64,000 bases of DNA, taken from contig JAQFVV010006232.1 of NCBI GenBank assembly GCA_028023455.1, positions 682,001 through 746,000 on the forward strand, written 5' to 3'. This stretch comes from Epiperipatus broadwayi. Taxonomy: Eukaryota > Onychophora > Udeonychophora > Euonychophora > Peripatidae. Below are positions 1 to 11,006 of this stretch, one piece after another. The first letter of the stretch is position 1. Each line of letters starts with the position of its first letter. The notes under the pieces are model-generated. The model did no database searches, was not told the origin of the DNA, and was given only the letters and a program-made list of their open reading frames with translations. A program made the translations under genes and the position numbers.

Positions 1-1290
1 TAAAATATTAATATTTATTTATTTACAAAACACAATATCTTATATAAATAATTAAAGTAAAAACTTTAATTGCCTAAATGAGATTTAAAGCATCAATTGC
101 TACATTTTGAATATTGTTATTAGATAAACTTTTACAATTTTTAATTAGCAATTTTTTTAATTCAAAATAGAACATATATTCAGAAACAATTTATTTATGA
201 ACTTTTCAAATATTTTTATATTGATTTAAGTTTTCTAATAATAGTTTAATGGTTTTTAGACTGAAGAAAAACACCCCAAGATTATCAAATTGTTTTATTT
301 TAACATGATGTTGTATGTTAATGTAGAAAAAAATATTTTATATATTTAAATCAATTTTTAAAAATATGTTACATCTTGACATCTTTGGTTATTGTTTCCC
401 AGACCTTTCTAACTGTCAAAATCAGAAATCAAAACAAAATGTCTTACACATTTATAATTGATTTTGATTGTAAATAAATATATTTCACATAATTTTTTAC
501 ATTCATCATTAAGATTTTAAATTAATTTATTAGAACATAAAGTTTGATTTAAAAAATTTTTAATTTTAGAAGAAAAATAAGTATGGGAAAGTAAACCATG
601 CTTGATTGCTATTTTAGACAATGAAAAATGCTTGACTTTTATTTGCATATCAATGAGATTTGGTGAAACCTAACACAACAGCATCTTTTTCATAAATATT
701 TATGCATTTTATGATTATTTTTTTACACTATATTGTCTAATAATGTATCTAGATTAATATTTTGATTTAAAATATTTAATTTTAGACAAAGAAAAGATAA
801 TGGAAATGAATATTCAGTGATCGTAATTTCTAAGATAGTGGTGGATTCACATTATAATTGGTTGAAATGTAATTCTTTTGTTTTTCTGCAGACTAATTTA
901 CTTATGTTTTTCTTATAATTTTCTTCAGTTATTAATGTTATTTTAAATTTTTTGTAAATTTAACTGATTGAAAGTAAAATAATTCAATTATTAGAAGCTA
1001 GATTATGATAATTCTGATTATTAATATTAAAATTATTCTCAGTAGAAGTGATGTACATATGTTTCTGATGAATGAAATCACTCAAATTTTTATTCAAACT
1101 AGCCAATAAGAAAATTTGACAGCTAAAAGGTAAAGATGAGTTAGACAGTGTTCATATATTGAACTAATATCACAGGCCTATGATATAAATATTTGAAAAC
1201 CAGGCACTCTTCACAAACCTGGAGCTTAATTGTAAATACAGGGATTTGAACTCAGACTTTCAAGCACTTACTAATTATCCACACTATTTC
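1..1290. other. AT-rich intergenic DNA, nothing recognised
   Basis: No reading frame, RNA gene or repeat that I can support. The stretch is homopolymer-rich A/T sequence with stop codons in all frames. Confidence 0.6.
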
Positions 1291-1510
1291 ATACAACTGA
1301 TACACATGATCACACACATGTAGAAAAGATCAATAATCACAAATATATGTATTTCATGCTAAACCAGCACTAATCAGCTGGTCCAGATTATCATTTCCCA
1401 CAAACACACATATATATATAACTGAGCACTGATTATATATATATTATATACATTGGTGATTATTTATCTTTTCTACATGTGTGTGGTTATGTGTATCAGT
1501 TGTATGAGAT
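1291..1510. repeat. MITE-like inverted repeat (~57-bp arms)
   Basis: The left arm (about 1291-1349) and right arm (about 1450-1509) are imperfect reverse complements: TCATACAACTGATACACATG on the left pairs with CATGTGTGTGGTTATGTGTA and on to TCAGTTGTATGA on the right. The centre holds (TA)n. The segment around 1340-1400 (TATGTATTTCATGCTAAACC...) recurs at 59.57-59.62 kb, so this is part of a dispersed family and not a chance hairpin. No coding capacity, so probably a non-autonomous DNA element. The superfamily is unknown because no clear TSD is visible. Confidence 0.6.
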
Positions 1511-3650
1511 ATTTATAGTTCTCAATATCATCCGAAAATTGTACCATTTAAATCGTATTTCATATTACCAAACTTGATATAAAACATTAACTATAATTTA
1601 ATCAACAAAACCTTTGTTGCTATGCTAATAAAAAATATAAAACAATATCCATAATGAAATTAAAATGAATAATAAGCTAAGAACTCTTTCCATATCATAC
1701 AATTCATTTATGCCTCCATTCTCTCTATCACTTATATTTTATAGCATTCTTTGATCTCAGTTATTTTTACTCATCTAGTAATTTATTCAAATTACTATTC
1801 AAACATAAAATATTTGTTCTGTACATGGTTTTACCTTCAACTAAATCTATCAAGATTTAGGAAGAAATTATAAAAATTTGTTTAAATATTTAATCTACCT
1901 TTGATGCCTCCTATATTATTATTGATCTTCAACTTTATAGATAAGAAACTGATTTTATTAAATACTATATATTAATAAAAATAATGGAGGTTTCTTTTAA
2001 ATATGAGGTGTCATATTTTTGACAGGCAATCATCCTCTTAATGATTTTACCCCAATTTTATCCTGGCTTCTTCCCTGAGCACTTATGGCATATACTATCC
2101 TCATTTCTTTGTAGGAAACCCTCCCATCCCTTTCCAGTAAATATATGGGTATAACACAGATTATTTCTACTTAACTATTCCTCAGTTCTTCAGGATGATA
2201 TTTTATCCTGTCCTGGAATTTTAACTCATCTTCCTCGATTGTGTATTTGGCATCTATTACTCTACTAAATCTAGACAACAACTGAATATAATCTTCCCCA
2301 TGTGATAATTTTCTATCCATATCTACAATCATATTACACAACAAATAATATATTTCAATTATTATTATCAAAAATATATTATTTTTCTTTATAACAAATG
2401 ATATCATGATATTTTCTTACATCAACATTCATTCTTTCTTACTTTCATAAATACATTATATTTTATAATAAGTTGTCATTTCTTTCAGATAATCCTATTT
2501 AATTTAATTTTTTAAAGTATATACTGGTCAGTTAACATTATGTTCCACACACACACACACTTTCATATTATAACTCATGATTACTATCTTCCTATATTTA
2601 AGCATACCTTTAACATTATATACTAAATTGCAAACATAAATTTTTTAAATTGTCACTAAAACAAATATTTTGCATTTATATTTCATTTTAAACAAGTAAA
2701 ATATTAGTGATAAATTTAAAATTAAAATCTTTTTTTTCTAAAAACCCATTTCCAGTTATATTTTAATATTACAATGTTTACCCTGTAAATGTTTACCATT
2801 CTTTATGCATGTGTGTTTCTCCTCTTTTCATATTACTAAAAGACATGTATAATTAACAAAACATTGATAACAAGCACAAATAACAGGACAAATTTTAAAT
2901 CAGATACATCTTTCCTAGCTGGTTTTAAAGTTGCATTGAGTATAATCCTGATCTTCAAAATCCACTACAAAAAGTTTGATGAATATTCTAAATAAATCTC
3001 CACTTTATTCTCCCATGCTGCACACAATTTGAAACATGTTCTGCTAAGTCATCAATAAGTTTATATTTTTTTCCTTTTTCTGGTATTCATTAGTCTGTAA
3101 AATTTTAAACACATATTGGAAATTCATTTAAATTTCTAGCTTGTAATACATTATCTTTGTGTCTATCATTTATACAGATTTTTTTTTCCTTTTAATAGTC
3201 AATTCTTAAAAGGCTATATTTAAACATAAGAAATCTTATGTTTAAGTTTTGTAGGTATAAGCTAAATATTTTCTTCAAAATTTTGCAAATTATTTCTTAT
3301 GTATCAACTGTTTACTTCAAACAAAGATTAGTTTTTCTTGCATTTAACACTCATGGTTAACTCATTATTCTTAACATTTTACAAGATCTTTCTATTAGCT
3401 TTAAAAATTTATTTCTAGGAATTTTTAATCTGTTTCTTACATTTAATCTATGATTAATAAAAACCCTTAATATAGCATAGACAAATAAATGTTTTCTTAC
3501 ATGGCTGTCATCATGTTTCTCTCTGAAGCATTGCAGTTGTTTTTCCTTTCTCATGGCCATTCTAGTTAAAATTAAAATAACAACTTTGATTTTTTAAGCT
3601 TTTTGTGGTATTATCTTGGCTAGAAGTAGATAATCAGAATTGGAAACCAT
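1511..3650. other. AT-rich intergenic DNA with short (AC)n
   Basis: Contains a short (CA)n run at about 2547-2561 and otherwise low-complexity A/T sequence. The short open frames here (for example 2171-2407 minus) are isolated and of biased composition. I do not regard them as genes. Confidence 0.5.
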
Positions 3651-3884
3651 GTCGTAATGACCAATAAACATCACATGACTACCACCTCTTATGCTTGTGT
3701 ATAACTGTTGTTAGAACAGACAATATCCATTATACCTATTGCCACACATAGCAAGTTAGAGTAATCAATGGATGCCAGAAGGCTTGTGCATAAAATCCCC
3801 ATCTAGTGCCTACTTATCCAATATCCACAGACTAGCTGCTGGAGGGTTGCATTAAATCCTAAGATCTAGGTGCAGGGCTCTCAG

Positions 3885-3943
3885 ATCCAAGGCTCCTCAC
3901 TGATGAAGCTCACAAGCCAGAAACTAGTCGGAGGATATTGGAT
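3885..3943 (+). ncRNA. Type I hammerhead ribozyme, best-preserved copy
   Basis: Outer stem I ATCCAA (3885-3890) pairs with TTGGAT (3938-3943). Inner stem I TCCTC(A) (3894-3899) pairs with (G)GAGGA (3930-3935), with one A.G mismatch next to the core. The core is CTGATGA (3900-3906). Stem II is GCT-CACA-AGC. Then come GAAA (3920-3923), helix III A-C/G-T closing a two-base TA loop, and GTC (3927-3929), with cleavage expected after C3929. All invariant core bases are present. The 10.1/11.1 position is A.A where a pair is usual, so activity may be weak. The internal loop in stem I opposite loop II is the usual place for tertiary contacts. Confidence 0.82.
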
Positions 3944-4337
3944 GAGTTGGCACTAGATGGGAATTTTATGCACAAGCCTTCTGGCATCTTTTGATTACTC
4001 TAGCTTGCTGTGTGTGGCAATATGTATAGTGAGTTTTGCCTGTTTTAACAACAGTTATACACAAGCATAAAAGGTGATAGTCATGTGATGTTTATTGGCT
4101 TAAAACCAATCCTGCCTAATAGGATAGTAGTGGCTATGGTTATTAAAGAACAAAAGACACCAAAATGTATGGGTACTGAACTGAGTTCAGACCCATATGA
4201 CTACATAAGCTAATGGGATTGGATTGAAAACATTAATGTTTTCAGTTTAAGACTTATAGTTTTGTAGTTAAATGGAGATAAAAGGTGGTTGCTGGAGGAT
4301 TGCATTAGATCCTAAGATCTAGGTGCAGTGCTCTCAC

Positions 4338-4396
4338 ATCCAAGGCTCCTCACTGACAAAGGCTACAAGCCAGAAACTAGTCTGGGGATATTGGAT
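4338..4396 (+). ncRNA. Type I hammerhead ribozyme, core-mutated copy
   Basis: ATCCAA/TTGGAT (4338-4343 with 4391-4396) and TCCTCA/TGGGGA (4347-4352 with 4383-4388) form the two stem I segments. Stem II is a perfect GGCT-ACA-AGCC (4361-4371). GAAA is 4373-4376 and CTAGTC 4377-4382. The core reads CTGACAA instead of CTGATGA, changing U7 and the catalytic G8 (to A), so this copy should be inactive although its helices are intact. Confidence 0.78.
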
Positions 4397-4517
4397 GAGT
4401 AGGCACTAGATGGGGATTTTATGCACAAGCCTTCTGGCATCCATTGATTATTCTAGCTTGCTGTGTGTGGCAATATGTATAGTGAGTTTTACCTGTTTTA
4501 GCAACAGGTCATAATGA

Positions 4518-5967
4518 TTAATTTACTCACTCCATAGTATTAATAATTCAAATATTTCATATTCTTAGATAGCTTTGTGAATATGATTTTTTTCTGCTTA
4601 AGACTTTAAATATTTTTAAATTTTATAATTGTTTTTATGGAAAAAACAAAAATCAAGACTGCTGTCTACTTTATCAATTTTCTTGAAAATGTCTCTCCCC
4701 TATCTTCTGCTGCTTTTTCTAAAAACATTGGGATAAAAATAACATTAGAAATTTACTCTCTTGACCCTCATTGGTCAATTTCCCAAAACAACTTTTACAA
4801 CTTTTTAATTTCTGTTTCTATTTGAAATATTAAAATCAATAAATGTTTTACAAATGAAATTAATTTAAATCATTTGTTTAAGACCAAAGTTTTGATTTTA
4901 ACTATATTTTTAATAAATGGCATTATTAATTGAATTTGAATATAAAATTTATAATAAATATTTATACTTAAAATATATTATTATGATAATTTTCAAATAA
5001 ATTATTATCTTGTAATCAATAATTGTTCATTCTTTCTTTGATTGCAATTTTACATTTTTAACTTTGGAAGAAACATCACAATAAAATCAATTCAAATTCA
5101 AATTTATGCATAACAATGTTTATTTAAGTGAACAAATATTGTATTAAAATTATATAGTAGATCATCATTTAAATTATTTATCACTAATAATGATTATTAT
5201 ATCTCTACAGAATTCTCTTTTTAATCTTTATGTATTAAGTCATTTATTACTGTTATACCCAAGTTTATAGTATTACTATTATCTAAATTACAAATTTAAA
5301 ATTTTGGACTATAATTTACATTTTATATACTATTACAATATATATATATGTATCCACTTTTATCTCCCAACTTAGGCTATATCTATGACTTGTAATAGTT
5401 GAAAGCTGACTAACCACTTATTGTTTAAAAACATATTTTATTAAAGCTTTTCTCAATTCATTCTTTGTATATCTATTACTACATTTTAGTTTGAGTTAAA
5501 GCTTATAATTTTAAAATCCAATTTAATAAACAAAATGAAAATGTATTAATGTAAACAATAAAAATATAAAATTAAAAAAACAAATAAAAATACTCCTTGT
5601 TTAGTAATGTAATCCTGAATTAGTTATCATTTATCCATTATATCTGTTATTTAGCTTTATAAAGGTAATTAACATGTAATGTTAATAGTATAATTAACAT
5701 GTAATGTTAATAATAAATACACTTAGAAAATCCAAAAAGAAAATATATTATTCTAACATAAATATTGCTTAATATATACATAAAAAAATTATTTTCAAAA
5801 ATTTAATAAGTATGCTTATTTTGTTTACTGTTTTTTTATAATATTAAGCACAATCAATTTATGTACATAAAATCCTGTAGTGTAAATATCTATTATATAC
5901 ATATTACCATCCAGATTACTAGTAAATATTTATGCATAAAACCTATTGCTTATATATATATAATGTT
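4518..5967. other. AT-rich intergenic DNA, nothing recognised
   Basis: Low-complexity A/T sequence with a short (TA)n near 5340 and a small direct duplication (AATTAACATGTAATGTTAAT) at about 5667-5710. The 62-codon frame at 4637-4825 has no family resemblance that I can see. Confidence 0.5.
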
Positions 5968-6330
5968 TTTACAGTTATTTTTTGGATTAAACTGTGTATT
6001 ATTTTTGATTACTTCCCAATGTTTTGATGAAATAGCATCTGCCATTGTCAAAGTTAACTTTTCAAAGAAAAAGCATTAGATCTCAAATGGCATCAACCAT
6101 TATCAATGTTAACTTTTCAGAGAATAAAGCATTACATCTCAAACAGTAATGAGATTGTGGGTGCTCAACTACTTCATACATAATCTCATTCTTTATCTCA
6201 TCCAATCTCATTACTATTTGACATCCAATGGTTTTCTTTGGAAAGTTAACCTTAACAATGGCAGATACTATTTCATCAAAATGTTGAGAAGTAGTCAAAA
6301 ATAAGGTGATTTAACCCAAAAATTACTTTA
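5968..6330. repeat. Foldback element with ~100-bp inverted arms
   Basis: The left arm (about 5968-6084) and right arm (about 6222-6330) are reverse complements at roughly 80-85 percent by eye. Shared blocks include TTTTGATGAAATAG and TCTGCCATTGT (left) against their complements on the right. The spacer repeats part of the left arm in direct orientation (GTTAACTTTTC..AAAGCATTA at ~6053-6078 and ~6108-6133) and has its own nested hairpin built on AATGAGATTG/CAATCTCATT. This is probably a non-autonomous foldback/MITE. Short frames across it are products of the palindrome. Confidence 0.65.
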
Positions 6331-7521
6331 TTTATATATAAATATGAAAAAACAAACAAGCATACTTTTACTTGCATAAATTAATATTATCATTAAATAT
6401 ATATATATATCATATATTCTTAAGCCATCATATATATAAATGTTTATGTTTGTTATCTGTTTTGCTTTATCTGAAGCTACTTATTCGTTAATTAATTATC
6501 TATATTTTGTTTGTGTATGTATTAATTAAATTATTTATAAATTTTTTCAGAATATTTAATTTTCAAAACATGCCAAACTATAAATAAATGTTTGAAAAAA
6601 AAAAGATTATTATAATGAAGTCTTTAATTAATAAAGGTTAAATAATAATAGACATGTAGGTGAATTTAAGTAAGACTATTAATAAAATCCTAAATACTAA
6701 AAGTGTATTATATAACATATTTTATTAAACTCTGGAAATTCTAAAACACTAACTTTAAAAGTATGTATAAATATATCAAAATTTATATAAAGGTTTCACT
6801 AGATAATCTATCAAAATTTATATAAAGGTTTCACACTAGATAATTGTATTTTATACGCATATTATCGAGGTTATAGCCTCAGTAAATATTACTTACGTAA
6901 TCAATGTGCGTGTAATAAATTTATAATTACAACTTTAGATAATCTATTGTAGAATCTCTATAACAATGTTATGTGAAATTATGAGACAAGAAAGGATAAC
7001 AAAAAAGAATAATATAGAATAAAATTTACTTACTGACAATTTAAATCTGCAGTAAAATATTGGATGTATTTCCTGTAAAAATATAGAGTTGATGTTTGAA
7101 GAACAGAATATCTTGCTAACAGCCAAGTAAAAAGAGTCAAATGATTTTGATCCTTCCAATTGTTGCTTATATATTTGATGATTATCATTTTACATGTATT
7201 TAGAAAAGTTTTCTCATCATTTTCTTTGGAGAATCCTATTTATAAAAGTTATTTCGAAATTTCGATAATAATTTCATGGTATTAATTCTTAAAAAAACAG
7301 AGAGATAAGAAATTCATTCCATTATAAAATAAGCCACTTTATCACAACTATAACAGAATTTTTTGAGAGAAGTTGTTTATGACTTAGAGGAGCCAAATGA
7401 AACTCCTGGAAAATTGCATCATCTTACAAGTTATAGAGACAATTGATTTAGTATGAAGAAATCACCACCTGGAGCCAATTAGTCTATGAAGCATGTTAAG
7501 CTTCACTGATTATAGAATCTT
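6331..7521. other. AT-rich intergenic DNA with a ~33-bp direct duplication
   Basis: At about 6777-6844 the block AAAATTTATATAAAGGTTTCAC..TAGATAAT occurs twice in tandem. Nothing else recognisable before the LINE target site. Confidence 0.5.
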
Positions 7522-7537
7522 TAATAAAGAACTTTTA
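7522..7537. repeat. LINE target-site duplication, 3' side
   Basis: TAATAAAGAACTTTTA here is repeated exactly at 13865-13880. The bases on both sides differ, so the match is bounded at 16 bp. This defines the LINE between the two copies. Confidence 0.88.
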
Positions 7538-7774
7538 CTTTCAAAAAAAATATATTTTATTCAATTATAGAGTAAGGTACATAATTGTGTATACAGGTAA
7601 TAGTTAGAGCTGCTGTTAACAAGCATTGTTTGCAATGGGTTTACAAAAATACAGTTCAAATAGGATGGTTAGGAGGTAGGTCATACCATCCCTGTCATCA
7701 CAGCAATAGGGGGAGAATCTGTCCTGACAAGGTCAGAGGTATCGTCCATAGAATGAAACAGAATGTCTTGAAAC

Positions 7775-10700
7775 TTAAATTTTTAGTTGATCCCAGGTCT
7801 GAATCACCAACTGTTCTGGGCAAGTTCTCTTGTCAATCTCCCTAGCCTTCCATATGAAATTTATAAGGAGGTCCTCAGGACTATGGTCAATCCCACTTTC
7901 AAACAATAGTTTGCAACGTATAGTCCAAATCCCGAAGTTGACAAATGAAGCCAGCCGAATTCTGGCAAAAAGCCCCTTTTCAAAGGCCAGAGGAATCATT
8001 ACATAAGTCAGGTCAGGTGCAGACATTTTCCTCAGAATCATGCCTCGGAGACAAGACCACGAATCACAATGGAACAGAATGTGGTCCATGGTCTCTTCCT
8101 GCTTCCCGCACATTGGACATAAGGTATCGATGTTATAGCCTCTATGATGGAATAAAAAGGACCTTGTGGGAAGGGCCTTAAGGTTGACCTTGAGCAGGAA
8201 GTCTACATACTTGGGCTCAAATCTGAGGAATTGTGTCCATTTGGCAAGTCTGGAGATAGAAATTGAGAGCAAGATGGGGGTACATGTTTTCTCCTCGAAC
8301 ATTAGTCGGTATGTGTCCCAGTAAGTAAGTTTTGACTGGAATAGGGAGCTGGAGGTCTTGATCCATGATAGGACATCCGTCACCTGCTGTTGGATCCAAA
8401 GTCTCTTCAATCTGGGTGGGGGTCTATCGGTAGGTTTGACCCTTTCTATGGGAACTGGGCACTCAATGTCAGAATGAGAATTCAATAGCCTAACCAGAAT
8501 ATTGTATGTCCTTTGAATTTGGAAGACTTTAATGGCATGTAAGGCCAGTCCATTCAGGGGTTTAGGCTTCTGTAAAATGTTTAAGCTGATGACTGGGGCC
8601 CCCTTCCCCCAGCATAGTTTCCTACAAAGTGTCTTGATCCTTTTAATGAAGTTCTTGGTGGGTGAAAAGCCAGCCAGGTAGTATGTGATTTTGGGAAGTA
8701 CTACTGAATTCAGCAAGGCGACCTTGCCCAAAAGAGAAAGGTAAATTTTTGATAGTGAGTTAACTGTTTTCTCGATTTTGGTGAATAGCTTCCTCTCCAT
8801 GTCTCTCCTCATGACTGAGGGGGGGGGAAGCGAGTTGGAATCCTAGGAATCTCTGGGGGGCTGCTTTGAATCTGCCTTGGATTTGCTTCCCCGTCAGGAT
8901 GGACCACATTGCTGATTTGCGTTCGTTGACCTCAAGACCAAATACGTGAGCAAACTGGTCAAGGAGCTCTCCAAGTCTTGCAAGCTCCCTGCCAGAGGTG
9001 AGAAACACCACCACATCGTCCATATAGGTAATGTGGCATATGCACTCTCCAAGCACAGGAATGGCTATCCCGGAGAGAGCAGCCTCGATGCTTAGAAGCA
9101 GGGGGTTCACATAGGCTGTGAAGAGAAGGACGCTCAGTGGTGAGCCCTGTGGGATGGAAACACAGGGCCTAAATCCTGGAGATAATCTGCCATCCAATGA
9201 GAGAAAAACCTCCCATATTTTGTAGGAGGTTCTCTATAATCTGAAGGTATGCCTTGGGCACTTTGAGCCTCTCCAGTATACCAAGCAATATGTCAATTCT
9301 GATGCAGTCAAAAGCTCCAGCAAAGTCAAGCTGAACCATGACTGGCTGGGATTTTTTCTCCTGCGAACATGGTCAACGATGAGGCAAAATCGGCTGACAG
9401 CGTCAGCAGTCGAGCAACCTTTTTTTGTGAATTGATAAGGAGAGAGGTATTCTATTATGTTATCTTGGATGTCTTCTTTTATAAGGCCCTCAATAACCTT
9501 TATCATAAGCGGCACCATAGAAATAGGTCAAAGGTTCTCAAGAATCAGTGGACCCTCAGGGTTCTTGATGAGGGGAACCATAGTGATTGGACATATGTCC
9601 AAGGCTTCCCAACTGTCATTAGCAAGGAAATTTATGATGTTTAGTATAATTGGTACCGTAAATGTGCGCAGATGGAATAAAAGAAATTTTGGAATTCCAT
9701 GCAGGCCAGGATGAACCTTGTCCGGGAGGGACCATAGTCTCTGTAGAATTCGCCCTTCCGTAATCTTATGTGGAGCAGCATCGACTGAAGCAAATTTTTT
9801 CCGGGCACTAGTTATCCCCAATGGCTGAAATTTTAGGGAATAAAACTCCCTGATTCTGGCCAACATGGAAGAGCCAGAGTAGCAGTTTCCTTGTACCTCA
9901 ATCGATGTGGGGGCTCAGGATCTTTTGCCTGAGCCAAGGGCCCAGTGAAGGTACCCTCTGGTCCAGCAATGCTGATGTTGTAGGTATTGATGAGCCCTCT
10001 TAATTGCAAGGTACTCGGCAAGGGAAGACTGTGCTGATTTATATTTTGCTTTCAAGTGAATTATGTGCGGGATATTCTGCTCCCCAAGAGACAGGTTGTG
10101 CAGAACTCTGGCAATTCTGTCCAGCTCAGCCAATAGTCGGATTGGACCCTTGGTTTTAAGGGTGCATTGACTTAATAGATAGCCTAGCATTTTAACAAAG
10201 GCCATCCATGCCTCCACAGGAAGAAGAGACATGATCTCTAGATGGCGGAATGCAATATAGGCCTCAGAGACCAGTTGGGTCGTAATATTCGATCTAGTCA
10301 GCATCCTCATAGTGCGGGGATAATTGATTGTTGGAATTATATTATTTTGATACCTGAGTTGGATTTCCATTGCCAAATGGTCGGAGAAGGCATTGGGCCA
10401 GAGATGGGCTTCAATCGATCCTACCATCACAGGAGGAAAAAAAACCAGGTCTATTAGGGAACGTGTATGCCTTGTATAAAATGAGAATGCCCCTTTTGGA
10501 AAAAGGCTTTCTCCACTTATCATGGACAGATTAAGGAATTTTATGTACTTGTTACTGAGGAAAGGTAGGATTGATTGAAATCATCTGTAATTAATGTGGG
10601 AAGGGGCTTGTTCTTCTGAGAGTTGCATTGATGGAGTGGATAACTTTGATTATGATGTCTGGGTTTTTGGGTAGGTATAGATTTATTAGATTGAAGGACC

Positions 10701-11004
10701 ATCCATGAAATTGGAAGATCGCTATCAGGCAGTGAGAGTCTATGTATAACATTTTGAATAGGGCTATTGGTGACTTTTTATTAATTATGAGAGCCACACC
10801 TCCTGATGCGGCAGAAGAAAATGAGAAGTGGAAGAAGCCAAATTCTTCGATTAGTTGAATCACATGATGGTCTGTCCATTGGTGTAACTTCGTTTCTGAT
10901 AAGCACAGAATATCTGGGGCCTGTCTATGGACCCAATGTGACAAGGCATATGCCCTATCCCATGAGTTCAGGCCCCTTACATTGACAGAGAGTATCTTGA
11001 GCAT
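7775..11004 (-). pseudogene. LINE ORF2: APE endonuclease, reverse transcriptase, zinc finger (broken)
   Basis: The ORF starts with ATG at 11002-11004. Endonuclease: LSVNVRGLNS, then SETK (catalytic Glu region), with a (G)DFN-type motif near 10575 in a shifted frame. The reverse transcriptase palm runs from about 9866. Motif A (QLDFAGAFDCIR) lies at about 9310-9345, only in an offset frame. Motif B is PQGSPLS, and the catalytic YMDD is at 9015-9026. The C-terminal part (8812-7775) has CPMC..H..C, a zf-RVT-type finger. Breaks: frameshifts between 10600 and 10525, in-frame TGA at 9915-9917 and 9528-9530, a one-base loss in the A run near 9353, a compensating shift near 9190-9212, and a one-base gain in a run of nine G (plus strand) at 8819-8827. 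The enzyme would nick target DNA and prime reverse transcription of the element RNA, but this copy cannot make it intact. Confidence 0.88.
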
Positions 11005-11006
11005 GG

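Larger units (their letters stand above)
3661..4507. mobile_element. Retrozyme-like hammerhead repeat element 1 (inverted partial unit plus ~1.5 direct units)
   Basis: A composite of one repeat monomer. 3661-3836 is a minus-strand partial unit. 3837-4507 is a plus-strand run of about 1.5 units with a 453-bp period (the ACAAGCCAGAAAC segment recurs at 3916 and 4369). Each plus unit carries a type I hammerhead motif. The minus unit stops exactly at the CTAGTC of the ribozyme. The element is bracketed by GTCGTAATGA (3651-3660) and GTCATAATGA (4508-4517), a probable 10-bp TSD with one mismatch. There is no protein-coding capacity. Tandem monomers, a type I hammerhead and TSDs are the hallmarks of animal retrozymes, which are thought to move as circular RNAs using Penelope-like reverse transcriptase. 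That mobilisation route is inference here. Confidence 0.8.

Noticed and set aside
1066-1078. CTGATGA followed by GAAA as another hammerhead
   Set aside because: Only two bases separate the two motifs, so no stem II is possible, and no pairing stem I is present.
7585-7845. Plus-strand open frames across 7.5-13.5 kb
   Set aside because: They are antisense shadows of the minus-strand LINE ORFs, which carry all recognisable motifs.
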